Shown here in pieces: positions 48,497 to 60,275 of a stretch of DNA of 64,000 nt (the stretch's first letter is position 1; every line of letters starts with the position of its first letter). Source of the DNA: Mauremys mutica (taxonomy: Eukaryota; Chordata; Testudines; Geoemydidae); assembly GCF_020497125.1 (NCBI RefSeq), contig NC_059082.1, forward strand, positions 30,712,965 to 30,776,964, in the 5' to 3' direction. The notes beneath the pieces were generated by a model. It was not told where the DNA came from, ran no database searches, and was given only the letters and a program-made list of their open reading frames with translations. Both the position numbers and the translations under genes were made by a program.

Positions 48497-49259
48497 TAAG
48501 AACATAAGAAAGGCCGTACCGGGTCAGACCAAAGGTCCATCTAGCCCAGTATCTGTCTACCGACAGTGGCCAATGCCAGGTGCCCCAGAGGGAGTGAACC
48601 TAACAGGCAATGATCAAGTGATCTCTCTCCTGCCATCCATCTCCATCTTCTGACGAACAGAGGCTAGGGACACCATTCTTACCCATCCTGGCTAATAGCC
48701 ATTTATGGACTTAGCCACCATGAATTTATCCAGTCCCCTTTTAAACATTGTTATAGTCCTAGCCTTCACAACCTCCTCAGGTAAGGAGTTCCACAAGTTG
48801 ACTGTGCGCTGCGTGAAGAAGAACTTCCTTTTATTTGTTTTAAACCTGCTGCCTATTAATTTCATTTGGTGACCCCTAGTTCTTGTATTATGGGAATAAG
48901 TAAATAACTTTTCCTTATCCACTTTCTCAACATCACTCATGATTTTATATACCTCTATCATGTCCCCCCTTAGTCTTCTCTTTTCCAAGCTGAAGAGTCC
49001 TAGCCTCTTTAATCTTTCCTCGTATGGGACCCTCTCTAAACCCCTAATCATTTTAGTTGCCCTTTTCTGAACCTTTTCTAGTGCTAGAATATCTTTTTTG
49101 AGGTGAGGAGACCACATCTGTACACAGTATTCGAGATGTGGGCGTACCATGGATTTATATAAGGGCAATAATATATTCTCAGTCTTATTCTCTATCCCCT
49201 TTTTAATGATTCCTAACATCCTGTTTGCTTTTTTGACCGCCTCTGCACACTGCGTGGAC
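48497..49259 (-). mobile_element. CR1 LINE, 5'-truncated, with 7-bp TSD
   Basis: The 3' end on the minus strand is ...cctttcttatgttctta. ATCTTCA lies at both borders (48490-48496 and 49260-49266). It is 763 bp long and contains the ORF2 C-terminus and 3' UTR. The intact frame and clear duplication suggest one of the younger LINE insertions in the window. Confidence 0.88.
48692..49259 (-). pseudogene. CR1 ORF2 C-terminal fragment, open frame
   Basis: About 189 codons without a stop. It starts at the truncation point (the first Met codon straddles the insertion border) and runs to the natural ORF2 stop. It contains [59 protein letters not shown] and [11 protein letters not shown], all standard CR1 C-terminal blocks. 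The RT palm and endonuclease are absent, so it is a non-functional remnant despite the open frame. Confidence 0.85.
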
Positions 49260-49266
49260 ATCTTCA

Positions 49267-51700
49267 GAGAACTATCTTCATTTACAATGCAGATAATCTT
49301 CTAGTTCAGATTGTACATTCGCAACAACTGAGCTGCTGATTTACAGTTTGTTGCAGTGAACTTCTAACATGATGGATAGTCAGGGTACATAAAACATTTG
49401 TGATGTGCACTGACACCAAATAGTCAGGGAACAGCACAACTTCGACGTCTGCTTTATTGCTCATTTTTATTTCCCCCCCAATAGCCTAAAGCCAGACTGC
49501 TAATATTAGTTTATTCTTAGTTTATGATTATTCTTGAGCCACAAATAGCCATACAGCCGACTAAAGCTATCTTTAAGGAAGTTGTTCATTGACTTACTTT
49601 CAACAGATTTTAAATAGGAGTTCCTTGAGGCATGTATCAGATGGGCATTATACTGCTGGTTTTCGGTGAGGAAAATAGTCCATTTTTGCCACAGTAGAAG
49701 GTGTGAATAAGTGAAAATATGTCCCCTGAGAAATCTGAAAAAGAAGAGACTGTACATTAATCATCTTCCTTCCTATGCACAGTTTGAATGATACCAATTA
49801 TCAATGCATTAAAAAAAGTCAGCCCTACCCTCCGATATTAGGTGCCCACCATATAGCACTGACATTGATATTGACTATGTTACTGCACACAGCTATTTGC
49901 ATGGGAAAAGCAGATTAGCTGGGTATCCCTCTGCCTGTGCACACAAGTGGGAGTTCTGAATGCACAAAATGGGTGCAATGTTCACTTAGGCAGGCATGAA
50001 AAAAAATCAGTGAAAGCCTTTAGGCGAGGTAAAAACAACATGAATTAATTTTTTGTGGTCAAATTTTCACCTAGAGTTAAGCGGGAGGGCAGAGGGACAC
50101 GTCATAACATTTCAGGGAAGTGAAATTATGAGAAGAGCAGCCGTAGGGGAGGGTTTTTGAGGGTGAGAAGTTACCCATCACCAGTCACTGGGTCCTGTTG
50201 GAGAGGAATGTTAGGAACCATTGTCATGCTGAGCATCTACTCTAGCAGTAGCATGTAGGATGGTAAGTAGTATGAGCACTGAGATACAGCGTCTGCCCAA
50301 AGCACCCAGAGTGTTGGTACACATTCCACTGTTGGAGCCTGCCTGTCGTTACTTTGACAGTTTTGCCAGGAAGAGTGGTTGGAGATAGGAGGAGAACTGG
50401 AGAGGTTTGCTTTGTGAAAAGTTGGCTTTCTGAAGATTGAGCAGGCTCCTGTATTTTTCAAGGGAGTTTGGTGGGTTCTCTGCTCTGAAAGACGCCGTGG
50501 TTTCTGTGAAGAGTGGACACAGTTGTATTTTGATGTCTTTCATGAGCCAAGAATATTAAATGGGGCTTGGGTATTTTTCAGGGCTTCACCTTGTGTGATA
50601 AAACAACACTCCCCTGTGGTACTGGTGTGATTAATGCCATCTGGTCAGTTTTAAAGTGAAAGAAGCAAGGCTTGCTTCTTTGTTCTACAAATGTTCCTTA
50701 CCTTGCAATACTCCCGATCGATGAGTGGAGGGCGAGAGCAAAGAGGAGTCACAAACTAAAACAGTGTGAATAATGGGGTTGAGGAAAACAAGTTGTAGGA
50801 GCAAAATAAAATAAAGTAGCTTGAATTACTAAATCACATCAACACTGAAATTTTTGTGGTCTTAAAAAAGATTGAAGTACACTGGGAAAAAAGAACTGGC
50901 ACATATCCAGCAGGTAGCCCAAATTCCCCAGGTACAGAGGAGCATTCTGGTGGTCTCATTTTAAAAAATGACTGACTACTTCACATATAAATTCGACCGT
51001 GCAAGACACAAGCAGGCTTTCCTCCACTACCAGCTGTGCTTGTCTTTCTATTCCACGTCTCGTTTACAAATCCCTTTATAGACAGTGCATGGGAACTCTC
51101 ACTCTTTCTTAAATCTCTATGATGAGCATAGAATATTGGGGGAGCAAGGGATTTACTTAGTATTTACCTATGTGCTAGATCCCGTATAAGACAAAGGCAG
51201 GCATGGTCTCTGTCCCACTAGCCTACAATCTAAATCTAATCACACTTTTAAATGCATAATCACATTGCAAAATTTGAATGGGCAAAGACCTTGAGAAAGC
51301 ATTTAGTAATTAAATGCACTGGTTTTTCCTCCCTGTGAGAGTTAAAATCCACTTTTCTTCACTTGGCTTGTGCCACTGGTTTCAGTTTTGGAGAGTGTGG
51401 GCAGTGGATTCAACCAATAACAATGTGGAGACGGCAGCTTAATGGCATCAGAAGTGTTAGCATTATGAGCTCTGTCTGAGTAATCTTACTGATACAGTTC
51501 TCCAAGCATACATTATCCTCTTGTACATAAAGATCAGAGACTGACTTGAATGCTTAATACTGTGTCAAGTGCATAGTCCATGTTAAGACTTGTAGTGTGT
51601 TCCCTTAAAGTGGAATCTTTTGCACATACAGTTCTGACACATACACATACATGTCAGTTACTATATGAAACACAGGGCTTGATTCCCTGCTGCCCTGCAC
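49267..51700. other. non-coding stretch
   Basis: No gene or well-bounded repeat seen. Confidence 0.5.
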
Positions 51701-52001
51701 CAAGGGGCATGTCCATCTGGTCCCACAGCTCAGACTACAGGGGTGCGAATAGCAATGTGCTCAAAAGTGCTGTGCTGTTTCTCCCCCATGTGGATGCTGT
51801 GGGCATGAACTGAAATGTTCAGAGTTCACCTTTAATAAAGAATTAAGTCCTGTTTGAAGATGGCTATGTCAATGCAAAATAGAAACCTTTTAGTTTGCAT
51901 CTGCAGCATCCACCCAGGGAAGTAACTGTGCAGCTCTTTAGTGCGCACTGCTATTCACATCCCATAGTCCAATCTTTGGGGCAGTATAGACATGTCCCTT
52001 G
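51701..52001. mobile_element. palindromic MITE-like repeat
   Basis: Left CAAGGGGCATGTCCATCTG and reversed right CAAGGGACATGTCTATACTG form inverted ends. Internal blocks such as 'gcgaatagcaatgtgc' and 'cactgctattcacatccc' are also inverted. TSD not resolved. Confidence 0.55.
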
Positions 52002-53330
52002 TGTAGTCTTTTATATCAGTACAAAGTGAATGCAAAGCAGGTTTAAAATGCTACCACTTTGACTTGGTCATGCTTTGCATTGGTATAAATAACTACACAT
52101 GGTAAAGGGCTACAGAGAATCAGCACATTAACATTAATGGATGGAAGCTCTGAGGCCTATCTTTTGAAGGCTTCTGTTACAAAGAGTTATGCAGACAACG
52201 AGCCCATCATACATCCTGTATGACTGGATAAGGAGGAGGAGAACAACATGCACATTTATAGCAAGTACAAAACAAAACAAAAACCAGCAGAATAGAGCTG
52301 TCAAGGTACAGACAAGATTCAAAGAACAATCTTAAATGTCCTTAAACTTTATATTGCAGGAGTAAAGGATAGTTTAGTTTTCAGCTTTGGATAAATGTTT
52401 ACACAGCACTGCTTGCATTCAATCCCATGCATGCCTTGCACTAAGCGCTCTACTGCACACAATAGCTAAATGACAACATGCCTGCATTTACCTGTGCATT
52501 ACAGTAGAAAAGAGTTCACACAATACACCAAAATAAAGTTAGAAATCTCTTTTCCCCCTTTGTCTCCCATGCTTCTGTTTCTGTGAAAGCTGATACTGTT
52601 TGGTTACTGTATTCTGTTTGCAAGGTGATTAAAAAGAGTACTTGAATTAATTCCTTTTTCACTTCTACACCCCCTGCAACGTCACTTAAAGCCTTTTTAG
52701 AACAGACACAAAAGAGAAAATATGGGTATGAGACATAGAATCAGGGATGATTCCTTTCCTAACATTGTGAAGGTGCATAATTGAAGGATAGCCACCCCAT
52801 TCTGTGTATTTCACTTAAACTACATAAATAATTGACAGCCTGTGAAGATCTCATTAGGAACAACAAAATCCATGTGTCAGACAAATCCAGAGGGACAATA
52901 TCCCCACTTATGAATTATACAGAATATCCAGCCAAATGCACTATTACAGGTCATTAAACAACTTGATAGCCATGCTAGTGACTGAGCAGTGAGACATTGC
53001 TATATAGAGGATCAGCATTTGAATCCTGTTCTTTGTCTTTCACAGCTCACTGGGGGTGGCAGGCTATAGAAGAGAAACGAAGATCACGTGTCATATTTTA
53101 TGATGAGAAAGAAAGGAAATTTAGGCCATTAGGATAGCATGACTATGCTAGCCCATTTAAGTGTTCTGAAGGGAGTCTGATCCCAGCCTGCAGCCAGGGC
53201 TGGATTAAGGCATTAGCATTATAGACTCATGCCTAGAGCCCCAGGAGTAAAGTGTTTATATCAGAATCTTAGCTTCCATTAAAAAAAGTAAATTTCTAGC
53301 TGTCATGGTTACGAAGGAAAACTTGACAAC
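52002..53330. other. non-coding stretch
   Basis: No exon seen. The end (about 53190-53240, 'cagggctggattaaggcatt') resembles a MITE end. Confidence 0.45.
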
Positions 53331-53334
53331 ATGA

Positions 53335-53941
53335 CAGGATGCTGTTCTGGGAAGAAGGATTGCTGAGCACAGATGGGGTCCAGCTATCGAGGAAGGGGAA
53401 GAGTACCTGGATATTACTGATGAGTGCTTAAACCTAGGTTTGATGGAGGCAGGAGACAAAAGCCAAGTCAAAAACATGGAGACCTGGGAGAAGGGTCGGA
53501 ATCTAAGGGCGGGGGGTGGGTGGGGTGTGCGCATGGGCCATTATAGCAGGGACAAAGGGGAGACAAGAGGGAACATAGAGAAGAAATCAAATCAGTATCT
53601 TAGATGTCTGTACACTAATGCAAGAAGTAGGAGAAAGAACTAGAAATACTAGTGAACAAACACAACTATGACATAATTGGCATCATAGAAACGTGGTGGG
53701 ATAATACACGTGGCTGGAATATTGGTATAGAAGGGTACAGCTTGCTCAGGAAGGACAGACAGCGGCTAAAAGGGAGGTGATGCTTTGTTTACCAAAGATG
53801 TATACACTTGGACTGAACACGTTAGACAAACACCTGTCAGGAATGGTCTAATCATTACATAGTCCTGCCTTGAGTGCAGGGGACTGGACTAGATCACCTC
53901 TCGAGGTCCCTTCCAGTCCTACATTTCTGTGATTCTATGAC
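53335..53941 (+). mobile_element. CR1 LINE with large internal deletion
   Basis: The left part (53335 to about 53817) is the end of ORF1 and start of ORF2. It includes the endonuclease block IIGIIETWWDN, whose catalytic Glu-containing ETWW codons are at 53688-53699. The right part (about 53818-53941) is the CR1 3' UTR and tail, with 'gactggactagatcacctct' and a terminal 'tgtgattctatga'. About 2 kb or more of ORF2 is missing at the junction. Confidence 0.8.
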
Positions 53942-54282
53942 CAAGTGTAAACAATGCTGTGACGTCTGCCTGAGTCTGCAGGCAGCCTGAAACACTAGTT
54001 CTCAGAAGAGTGAACTACCCCATACAGTTCAATATGGAGTTAATTCCACATCTCATTGCCCTGGAGGGCCCCTGCAAACACCAGGCGATCAGTGAAATCT
54101 GTGTGGCAAGCAAGAAAGAGTGCAGTGGTCCTAGTCCACCTGTCATAGTGGATAATCCCTGAGGTAAGTACTGGGAAAACGGTCTGGAGAGAATTGAGAA
54201 GTACAGAGTCCCTAGTGCACTCCTAAGGGAAAGGCTGGAGCCACCTCCACACCAAATGGGGACCACACAGCCTAGGACCTCA

Positions 54283-54517
54283 GCCCAGATCTATGCTAAA
54301 CACTTTTCCCAGTTTAGTAATGTCACTCAGGAGGTGTGATGTTTTACAACATTTTTATCCTGCCAAAAGCCCCTAATGTAGACAAAGTTATATGACCAAA
54401 AGGTGTTTTTGCCAGTAGAACAAAAGCAATCTTTTGCTGACATAACTGCATCTATATTAGGGGCTTTTTCTGGTACAATATAGCTATACCAGCAAATTGT
54501 TTGTAGTGTAGACAGAC
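54283..54517. mobile_element. Harbinger-type MITE with TCA target site
   Basis: Left GCCCAGATCTATGCTAAAC and reversed right GTCTGTCTACACTACAAAC form inverted ends. TCA lies on both sides (54280-54282, 54518-54520). Internal 'taactgcatctatattaggg' and 'cccctaatgtagacaaagtt' are inverted copies. Confidence 0.7.
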
Positions 54518-54629
54518 TCATAATGCCTAAACGTAGTCCTGCCTTCAGTTAAAAGATGATGTTGAGAAATTAGCCTTGGTGCAGGGAGGGACTGGAATAC
54601 TCCTGTGGCAAAAGCCATTGCTATGCTAT

Positions 54630-55430
54630 ATGCAGTATTGCTGTAGCCATTTTGGTCCAAGGATATGAGAGACACAAAGTGAGTGAGGTGATATCTTCTA
54701 TTGGACCAACTTCTGTACATGAGAGAGACAAGCTTTTGAACTACACAGAGCTCTTTTTCAGGTCTGGGAAACTATCTTAGAGTGTCACTGCTAAATATAC
54801 GGTGGAACAGACTGTTTAGCATAAGTGGTCCCATTTCAAGGGACCATTCGAGATGAAGTGGCCTGCTAACACCCCTCTAGTCATGGGGATGGCGGGGAAG
54901 TGAAGATGGAGGGAAAGCAGCTGCGGCGGTTGTTAGTGGGTTACAGAGTGTTATAATAAGCCATAAATCCAGTGTCTCTGATCAGTCCATGATTTTTAGT
55001 GTCTAGCGAAGTTATGAATTTAAGCTCCCAGGCTTGTCTTTTGAATGTGCTGTGCAGGTTTCCTTTGAGGATGAGGACTGATAGGTCAGGTATAAGTGTT
55101 TGCTTTGAGAAAGTGTTCACCAACAGGTGATATGATGTTTTTCATCTCTTGTCATTTTCCTGTGCGAGTTCAATCGAGAGGGTAGTGATTGTCTGGTTTC
55201 ACTTACATAACTACTATTGTGGCAGTTTGTGTACTGGATGAGGTACACCATACATTGTGACAGGCATGTGTAGGATCCCTGGTGCCGCTTTGAATTGGTG
55301 TGTCCTCGTCTGTGCTGTTATGCTAGGCTGTCAGGCAGCACAACTACGTTAACTTCTGGTCATTGGTTTGAATCTGATCCAGGCTGATAGTGACTGAAAG
55401 TTGTCTGAGTGGTGTTCAGTAGCCTACAAA
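54630..55430 (-). mobile_element. Penelope-like element 3' part
   Basis: The GIY-YIG C-terminal coding region and 3' UTR run leftwards, ending near 54630 with '...ggctacagcaatactgca'. The 3' UTR block 'gaagatatcacctcactcac' is the same family as the hairpin at 5709-5862. Confidence 0.75.
54935..55250 (-). pseudogene. Penelope-like GIY-YIG endonuclease domain
   Basis: The minus-strand frame around 55150-55245 reads VYLIQYTNCHNSSYVSETRQ then SLPSRLNSHRKM. This is the GIY-YIG core of Penelope-like elements (VYLI.C..C...YVGET.QSL..R...HR), but Gly of YVGET has become Ser. After a frame shift the C-terminal part (54941-55123) reads DLSVLILKGNLHSTFKRQAW and ELKFITSLDTKNHGLIRDTG, the E...I..L.T...GLN..GF block. 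The domain cuts target DNA for Penelope retrotransposition. The RT domain is not present. Confidence 0.75.
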
Positions 55431-55434
55431 GATA

Positions 55435-57451
55435 AATTAGCAGTCTCAGTCCAGTTCCAGTAAACAGATGCCCACAGCACAAAAACCATTACATCACTGA
55501 AGAATGTTATTGTCAATTTGATCGGAGAGGACAAGAAATTGAATCTTTTATCTTCAGGGGGAGTCTCTTATGGGCAGGACTGAGGCTTGTGAGTCCATGC
55601 ACAGAAGCAGGTACAATTGACAGGAGCATAAAAATCAAAGAAGCTCAAATGTTTGTAGCTTCTTTGGGGGTTCAAGGTTTTGTTTAATGGCAGCCACTCC
55701 TTTTCTGGGCACACGTTATAAATTATTTAACAAGACAGAACAAAAGTGATAGGTGAGGAGGGTTTTTCAATAAAAGTAAATGTTAGTGCCCTAGTTATCT
55801 GAATTTTTTTTTCCTTTTAGTGTCTTGCTTCTTCAGATTGCAACGCCTTTTCAGAGCTCTGTTTATATACCATTAACAAGTCATACCGTTAGCCTAATTT
55901 TTCCATGAAATAGCTTTCATTTCTAAAAATATCCATGGCTGTTTATGAAACCACAAAAGGAATACAATATGCCACAAGAAGCAAAAAAGCCTCTCATATT
56001 TCTTGAGTCTGTCAGATCAATTCAGCAACATCCCTTATATCTTCACTCGGTACAAATGAGCTATAGCCACCCAGATAGTCACAACATTTGAGAATACAAT
56101 TGATTTTATAGCTTTAATTTAAATTGGGGAAAATATAAAAATAAGATGAGCTAATTAACAGGAAGCTCTGGTTTGAAGACAGCATAGAGGGCTGGTTGGT
56201 GAGACTGTGGGGAAACATGCAGATGCATTATTTATAATGAAGAAATGGTGCAGTGACTAAGCTAAATGTGAAATTTGATGCTGATTTTACAGAGGTGCTA
56301 AACATTCCCAACTCGCTTCAATCGGAGTTGTGGATGCTTGGTACTGCTGAGAAGTCGACCATTAGCTCTAAATTGCCACTTTTGTCATCATCTATTGTTA
56401 TGTGCTATAAAAATGGAGGCATGGATGGAGTTAAATATCCGTGTGTGAAATAGGGAATTCTGACAGTCAGAAATGGAATTGCTATTGATTGAAAAATAAG
56501 CTTGGGGCAGCGGGGGAGGCGGAGAGAAATAAAACCACCACCACATGGAAGAGTAGCTCTCCAGGCAATAGCTAAAGAAAAAGCTAATGGCACTTGCTAC
56601 AATATGTGCACCTATGGAAAGAAAATAAAGTGGATAGAACTGCAAGGAGGACAGTAGTTTCCAAACCACAAACAGCCTCTCTCAAATTACTGATGATTTA
56701 AAAAAGGAAAGAATATGGAGGGATACAGCTCTCTCTTTGTGCCATATTCAGTAATGCTGATGGCAATATTATCCTAAGGAACTGAGAACGGCTTTCCAGG
56801 GCTTCCTGCGAGCTGCAGCACATAATAATAAAGTGAAAGAACGGTTGTTATTTCTTTTAACTGTAGCTGGGGAAAGGAGTCCACTGCAGCAGTGATTATG
56901 CTGTATTTCTCCCCTTTTCATATCAAAAGCATCTGGGTTTGAAGACTGGCAGTATTTTTTGTTTGAAAATAAAAGAGCCTAGAAAAGTATGCAAATTGAG
57001 AAGGAAAATCAGCCATAAAACACAAGCAAATGTGGGAAGGAGAATGTAATTTTTTTTTCCTGCTAGCTACCAATCTTTCAAATAGCTACTCCCAAAAGTT
57101 ATGGGCAGAAGAAAGGGTCACTGATGTTTCAGTAAATACATACAAAATCCTAGACGGCAAAGTTCTCTGAAAAGAAAAGGATAGTTTAAACTCACTGGTC
57201 TTCAACTGTTTTTGTTCTTTAAGGATGCTGAGAGCTTTTCTTATCTGTGTGGATTATCACTACAGTATGAAGAGAGCTACTGTGCACACGTGAGCAAGCC
57301 CATAAGCTGGGTCTTTTTCTCCCTCCTACTGTGTATACAAAGCAGAGTCTAATAGGCTGAAATATGTTCCATTTTAAGGGCCCAATCCAGACAAAAGGAG
57401 CCTGCTCAGCTACTGGCATGTGGAAGCTCCATAAATATAGAGGCTCTTTGG
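55435..57451. other. non-coding stretch
   Basis: AT-rich; no exon or bounded repeat. Confidence 0.5.
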
Positions 57452-57634
57452 AAAGGGATAGCTCAGAGGTTTGAGCATTAGCCTGCTACACTCAGGGTTG
57501 TGAGCTCAATCCTTGAGGAGGCCATTTAGGGATCTGGGCAAAAATCAGTCTGGGGATTGGCCCTGCTTTAAGCAGGGGGTTGGAGGACTAGATGACCTTC
57601 TGAGGTCCCTTCCAACCCTGATATTCTATGATTC
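57452..57634 (+). mobile_element. tRNA-derived SINE with CR1-type tail
   Basis: The head resembles a tRNA: an A-box-like 'tagctcagaggtttga' at 57459-57474 and a B-box-like 'tgagctcaatcc' at 57501-57512. The tail 'ggactagatgaccttctgag' followed by 'cccttccaaccctgatattc' and 'tatgattc' is a CR1 3' end. This fits the tortoise Pol III SINE family, which borrows the CR1 machinery. It is not a functional tRNA. Confidence 0.85.
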
Positions 57635-58812
57635 AAATAGCTCCTAAACTTTTTGGAAGATGTATGTGGTCTTTTCACTGCAGGCTCCCATTTGGTTATA
57701 CATTTTAAAGGAGCCAGAGCACAAAGTTATTGTGTTTGTTCTGACTAGCAGCGCTGCTCACTGGCCAAGGAGAGAAGGAGGAAGAGAATCCCATCTAAAA
57801 ATTCCTCCCCTCACTCATGAAAATAAAAGGATTCTTATACCATAGTAATCCATGTGGTAGAAATACTTAGGTAAGACAGAAAGGAAGACAGAAGAAATCT
57901 TGTGACCCAATAAGGACTTGAGCTAGGGAGTAGAACAACAATAGATAAGGGACATCATCATAGCAAATCCAAAAAGATTCAGATTGAGCACCAACCAGAT
58001 TCAATTTATGTCCATCAATAGCAAACTTATTGTGCCACCAAAGCTTTTGGTGACCATGTGATGTCCAGCCATCTATTGCATTTCTTGGTGTAAACTTTCT
58101 AATTCAACCAATGAAAGAGAGAGAAAAACCCTCAGAAAAAAGGAGGGAACAGAAGCCATCCCTCTCCCAACTACAAGATGTCAAACATTAGGCAAAAAGG
58201 GTCTGCATCGAATGTCTTTCTACATTAGCTACAATAAGATAACTGGAGTGCTGTCTAGAATGGAGGTGGAATGGATGGATTAAAGTGCAGGAGGATCATT
58301 TCTGGGAACTCATCGCCCCATCTAGCTCTGCAATGTGTTATCAAAGACCCACTATAGTTCTCTTTTGCTTTTCACGCCAGGTCCACCTTCCTGCTGAATA
58401 GGTTAACATACCAGAGAGTCAACTAACTCATGCAATATTTCATCAACCTCTCTCCTACTTACAAATACTCCTGTTGTGCTTTGCTGATTCATCTTGTTCA
58501 GTTTGCTGAACCAGCAATCGCAGAAGCAGTAATTTCGATTTAGTGACAGACAGGAAGGACTAATTTCTTTATGGCTCCCCTCCCTACACTGAATGTGACC
58601 AGTAAAATAAGCAGACTACCTATCTGTGGGTGATGTTGGGGGAGAGGTGGAACTACAGAATTGAGGCTTTTCCCTATTTACAGTATTCTGATGGGACTAT
58701 CAGCACTCGACTAAATATTGATCAGAGGAACATGGTGCTGGTAGAAGAAAGGAATGTGGTTATATTATCACCCAGTCAATAGCTCTAATGCCCCCCTTCC
58801 TCTTTCCCCCAT
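57635..58812. other. non-coding stretch
   Basis: Nothing recognised. Confidence 0.5.
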
Positions 58813-58820
58813 TATAGATA

Positions 58821-59020
58821 CAGGAGCACTGCCAGCTTTTTTGCCGCCCTAGGTGGCGGAAGGTCCCGCCCCCAAAATGCCACCCCCGACAGAGGTGGCA
58901 GAAGGTCCCACCCCCAAAATACCGATGACGACCAGGGTGGCTGAAAAGCCGGCTGCCGCCCCCCAAATGTTTGCACCCTAGGCGACCGCCTAGGTCACCT
59001 AATTGGTTGCACCGGCCCTG
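58821..59020. mobile_element. hAT-type GC-rich MITE
   Basis: The right end in reverse is CAGGGCCGGTGCAACC; the left end is CAGGAGCACTGCCAGC, only weakly related. Flanks tatagata (58813-58820) and gatagatg (59021-59028) agree at 6 of 8. Interior with repeated 'ggtggc.gaaggtccc.ccc' units. No gene. Confidence 0.65.
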
Positions 59021-59028
59021 GATAGATG

Positions 59029-60270
59029 TACTTTAATTCAAATATATTAGTAATCAAGCATTTGTGTAGAATACACAGATAGATCTGGGTATATGCAAAA
59101 ATACTCAATACCTAACTCTTAGTCAGAATATTACTATTTTATAGGTTTATAATGTAAATACAGGAGATTTTATTAAAAGGTAGTAAGAAAACCTCCACGT
59201 TTATTTCCTGGATATGATTTTTTTTTTAAATAAAGTCCCCATCTTAATGAGCCTTTATACAAAATGTGGGCCTAGTTCTCAGACAACAGCAAACTTGACT
59301 GATTCTGCTTAGTCATATTAAAAGAGTAAAAAATAGTTGACTACTTAGTATGCATGTGTAAACCCACATTCATTTGGGCAAACTGGATTGTTGGCTGCAT
59401 ATTTCTCTATTCTTCAAGTTATTTAAGTGACAGATATTTCTGCTACAACATGCTCATACACACACCCGGTTACATTGTATTTGCTATTGTTACTCATAAT
59501 AGAAAACACATAGCACTTGTATAGTGCTTTTCATCTTCAACGCATGATTCAGTCCGAGGGGTGCCAGAATGAGGTTCTGAGAGTGGGAGCCCTTTGATGT
59601 TACTCCTGGGCTCTGCTGCAAACTGCTGCTGCCATAACAAGTGATGGGGAGAACTTACTAAGTGAGGGGAATCCCCATGCCTTCCTCAATGTCTCTAATG
59701 AATCTTTTTCACTACCAGGCTGCCAATGAGCTGGAGGCAGGGGGCACTGCCTCATGCACAACCCTCCAAGAGAGCTCTGGAGTAACTTCTGCTTCCCCAG
59801 ATGCACGCAGAAGACTGCGTTAAGACTGCGGATTAAGATGGCAGCAGTTCAGCAAACCATCTATCAGAGGGAGCTGAGAGACTGGCTCAGGATGTGAATT
59901 GAGTTAGAACACCACCACCGTACTATGCTTTCTTAATATGGAAAGGGCAGACAAAGCCAGCAGTCTGTGGCTGGTGGAGCAACTGGTTCCTATAAAAGAG
60001 ACAGAGCCCTTAAAACATGATGCTACTCTGAAAAGGAATTGTGAAAATGGCACGATTTTCAGATGGTCGGCATTTTCTGAAAATCAGGCCCCTTTAAGAA
60101 TTCTCAAGCTTATAAAAAAAACCCACACTAGCAGCTTTTCAGCATATTGGTCAACATGTCCTTTTCTGTTCATACATTATCACCTGAGACTTGGGCACTG
60201 AGGATATTATAGATGTCGTTAAGGTGCAATTGTGAATGCAACATGTCCTTACTTTTAAATTGCACAAATA
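59029..60270. other. non-coding stretch
   Basis: AT-rich, no exon or clear repeat seen. Confidence 0.5.
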
Positions 60271-60275
60271 TAACC

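Noticed and set aside
57452..57525. A tRNA gene
   Set aside because: A- and B-box-like sequences are present, but a CR1 tail follows and the cloverleaf is degenerate; it is a SINE.
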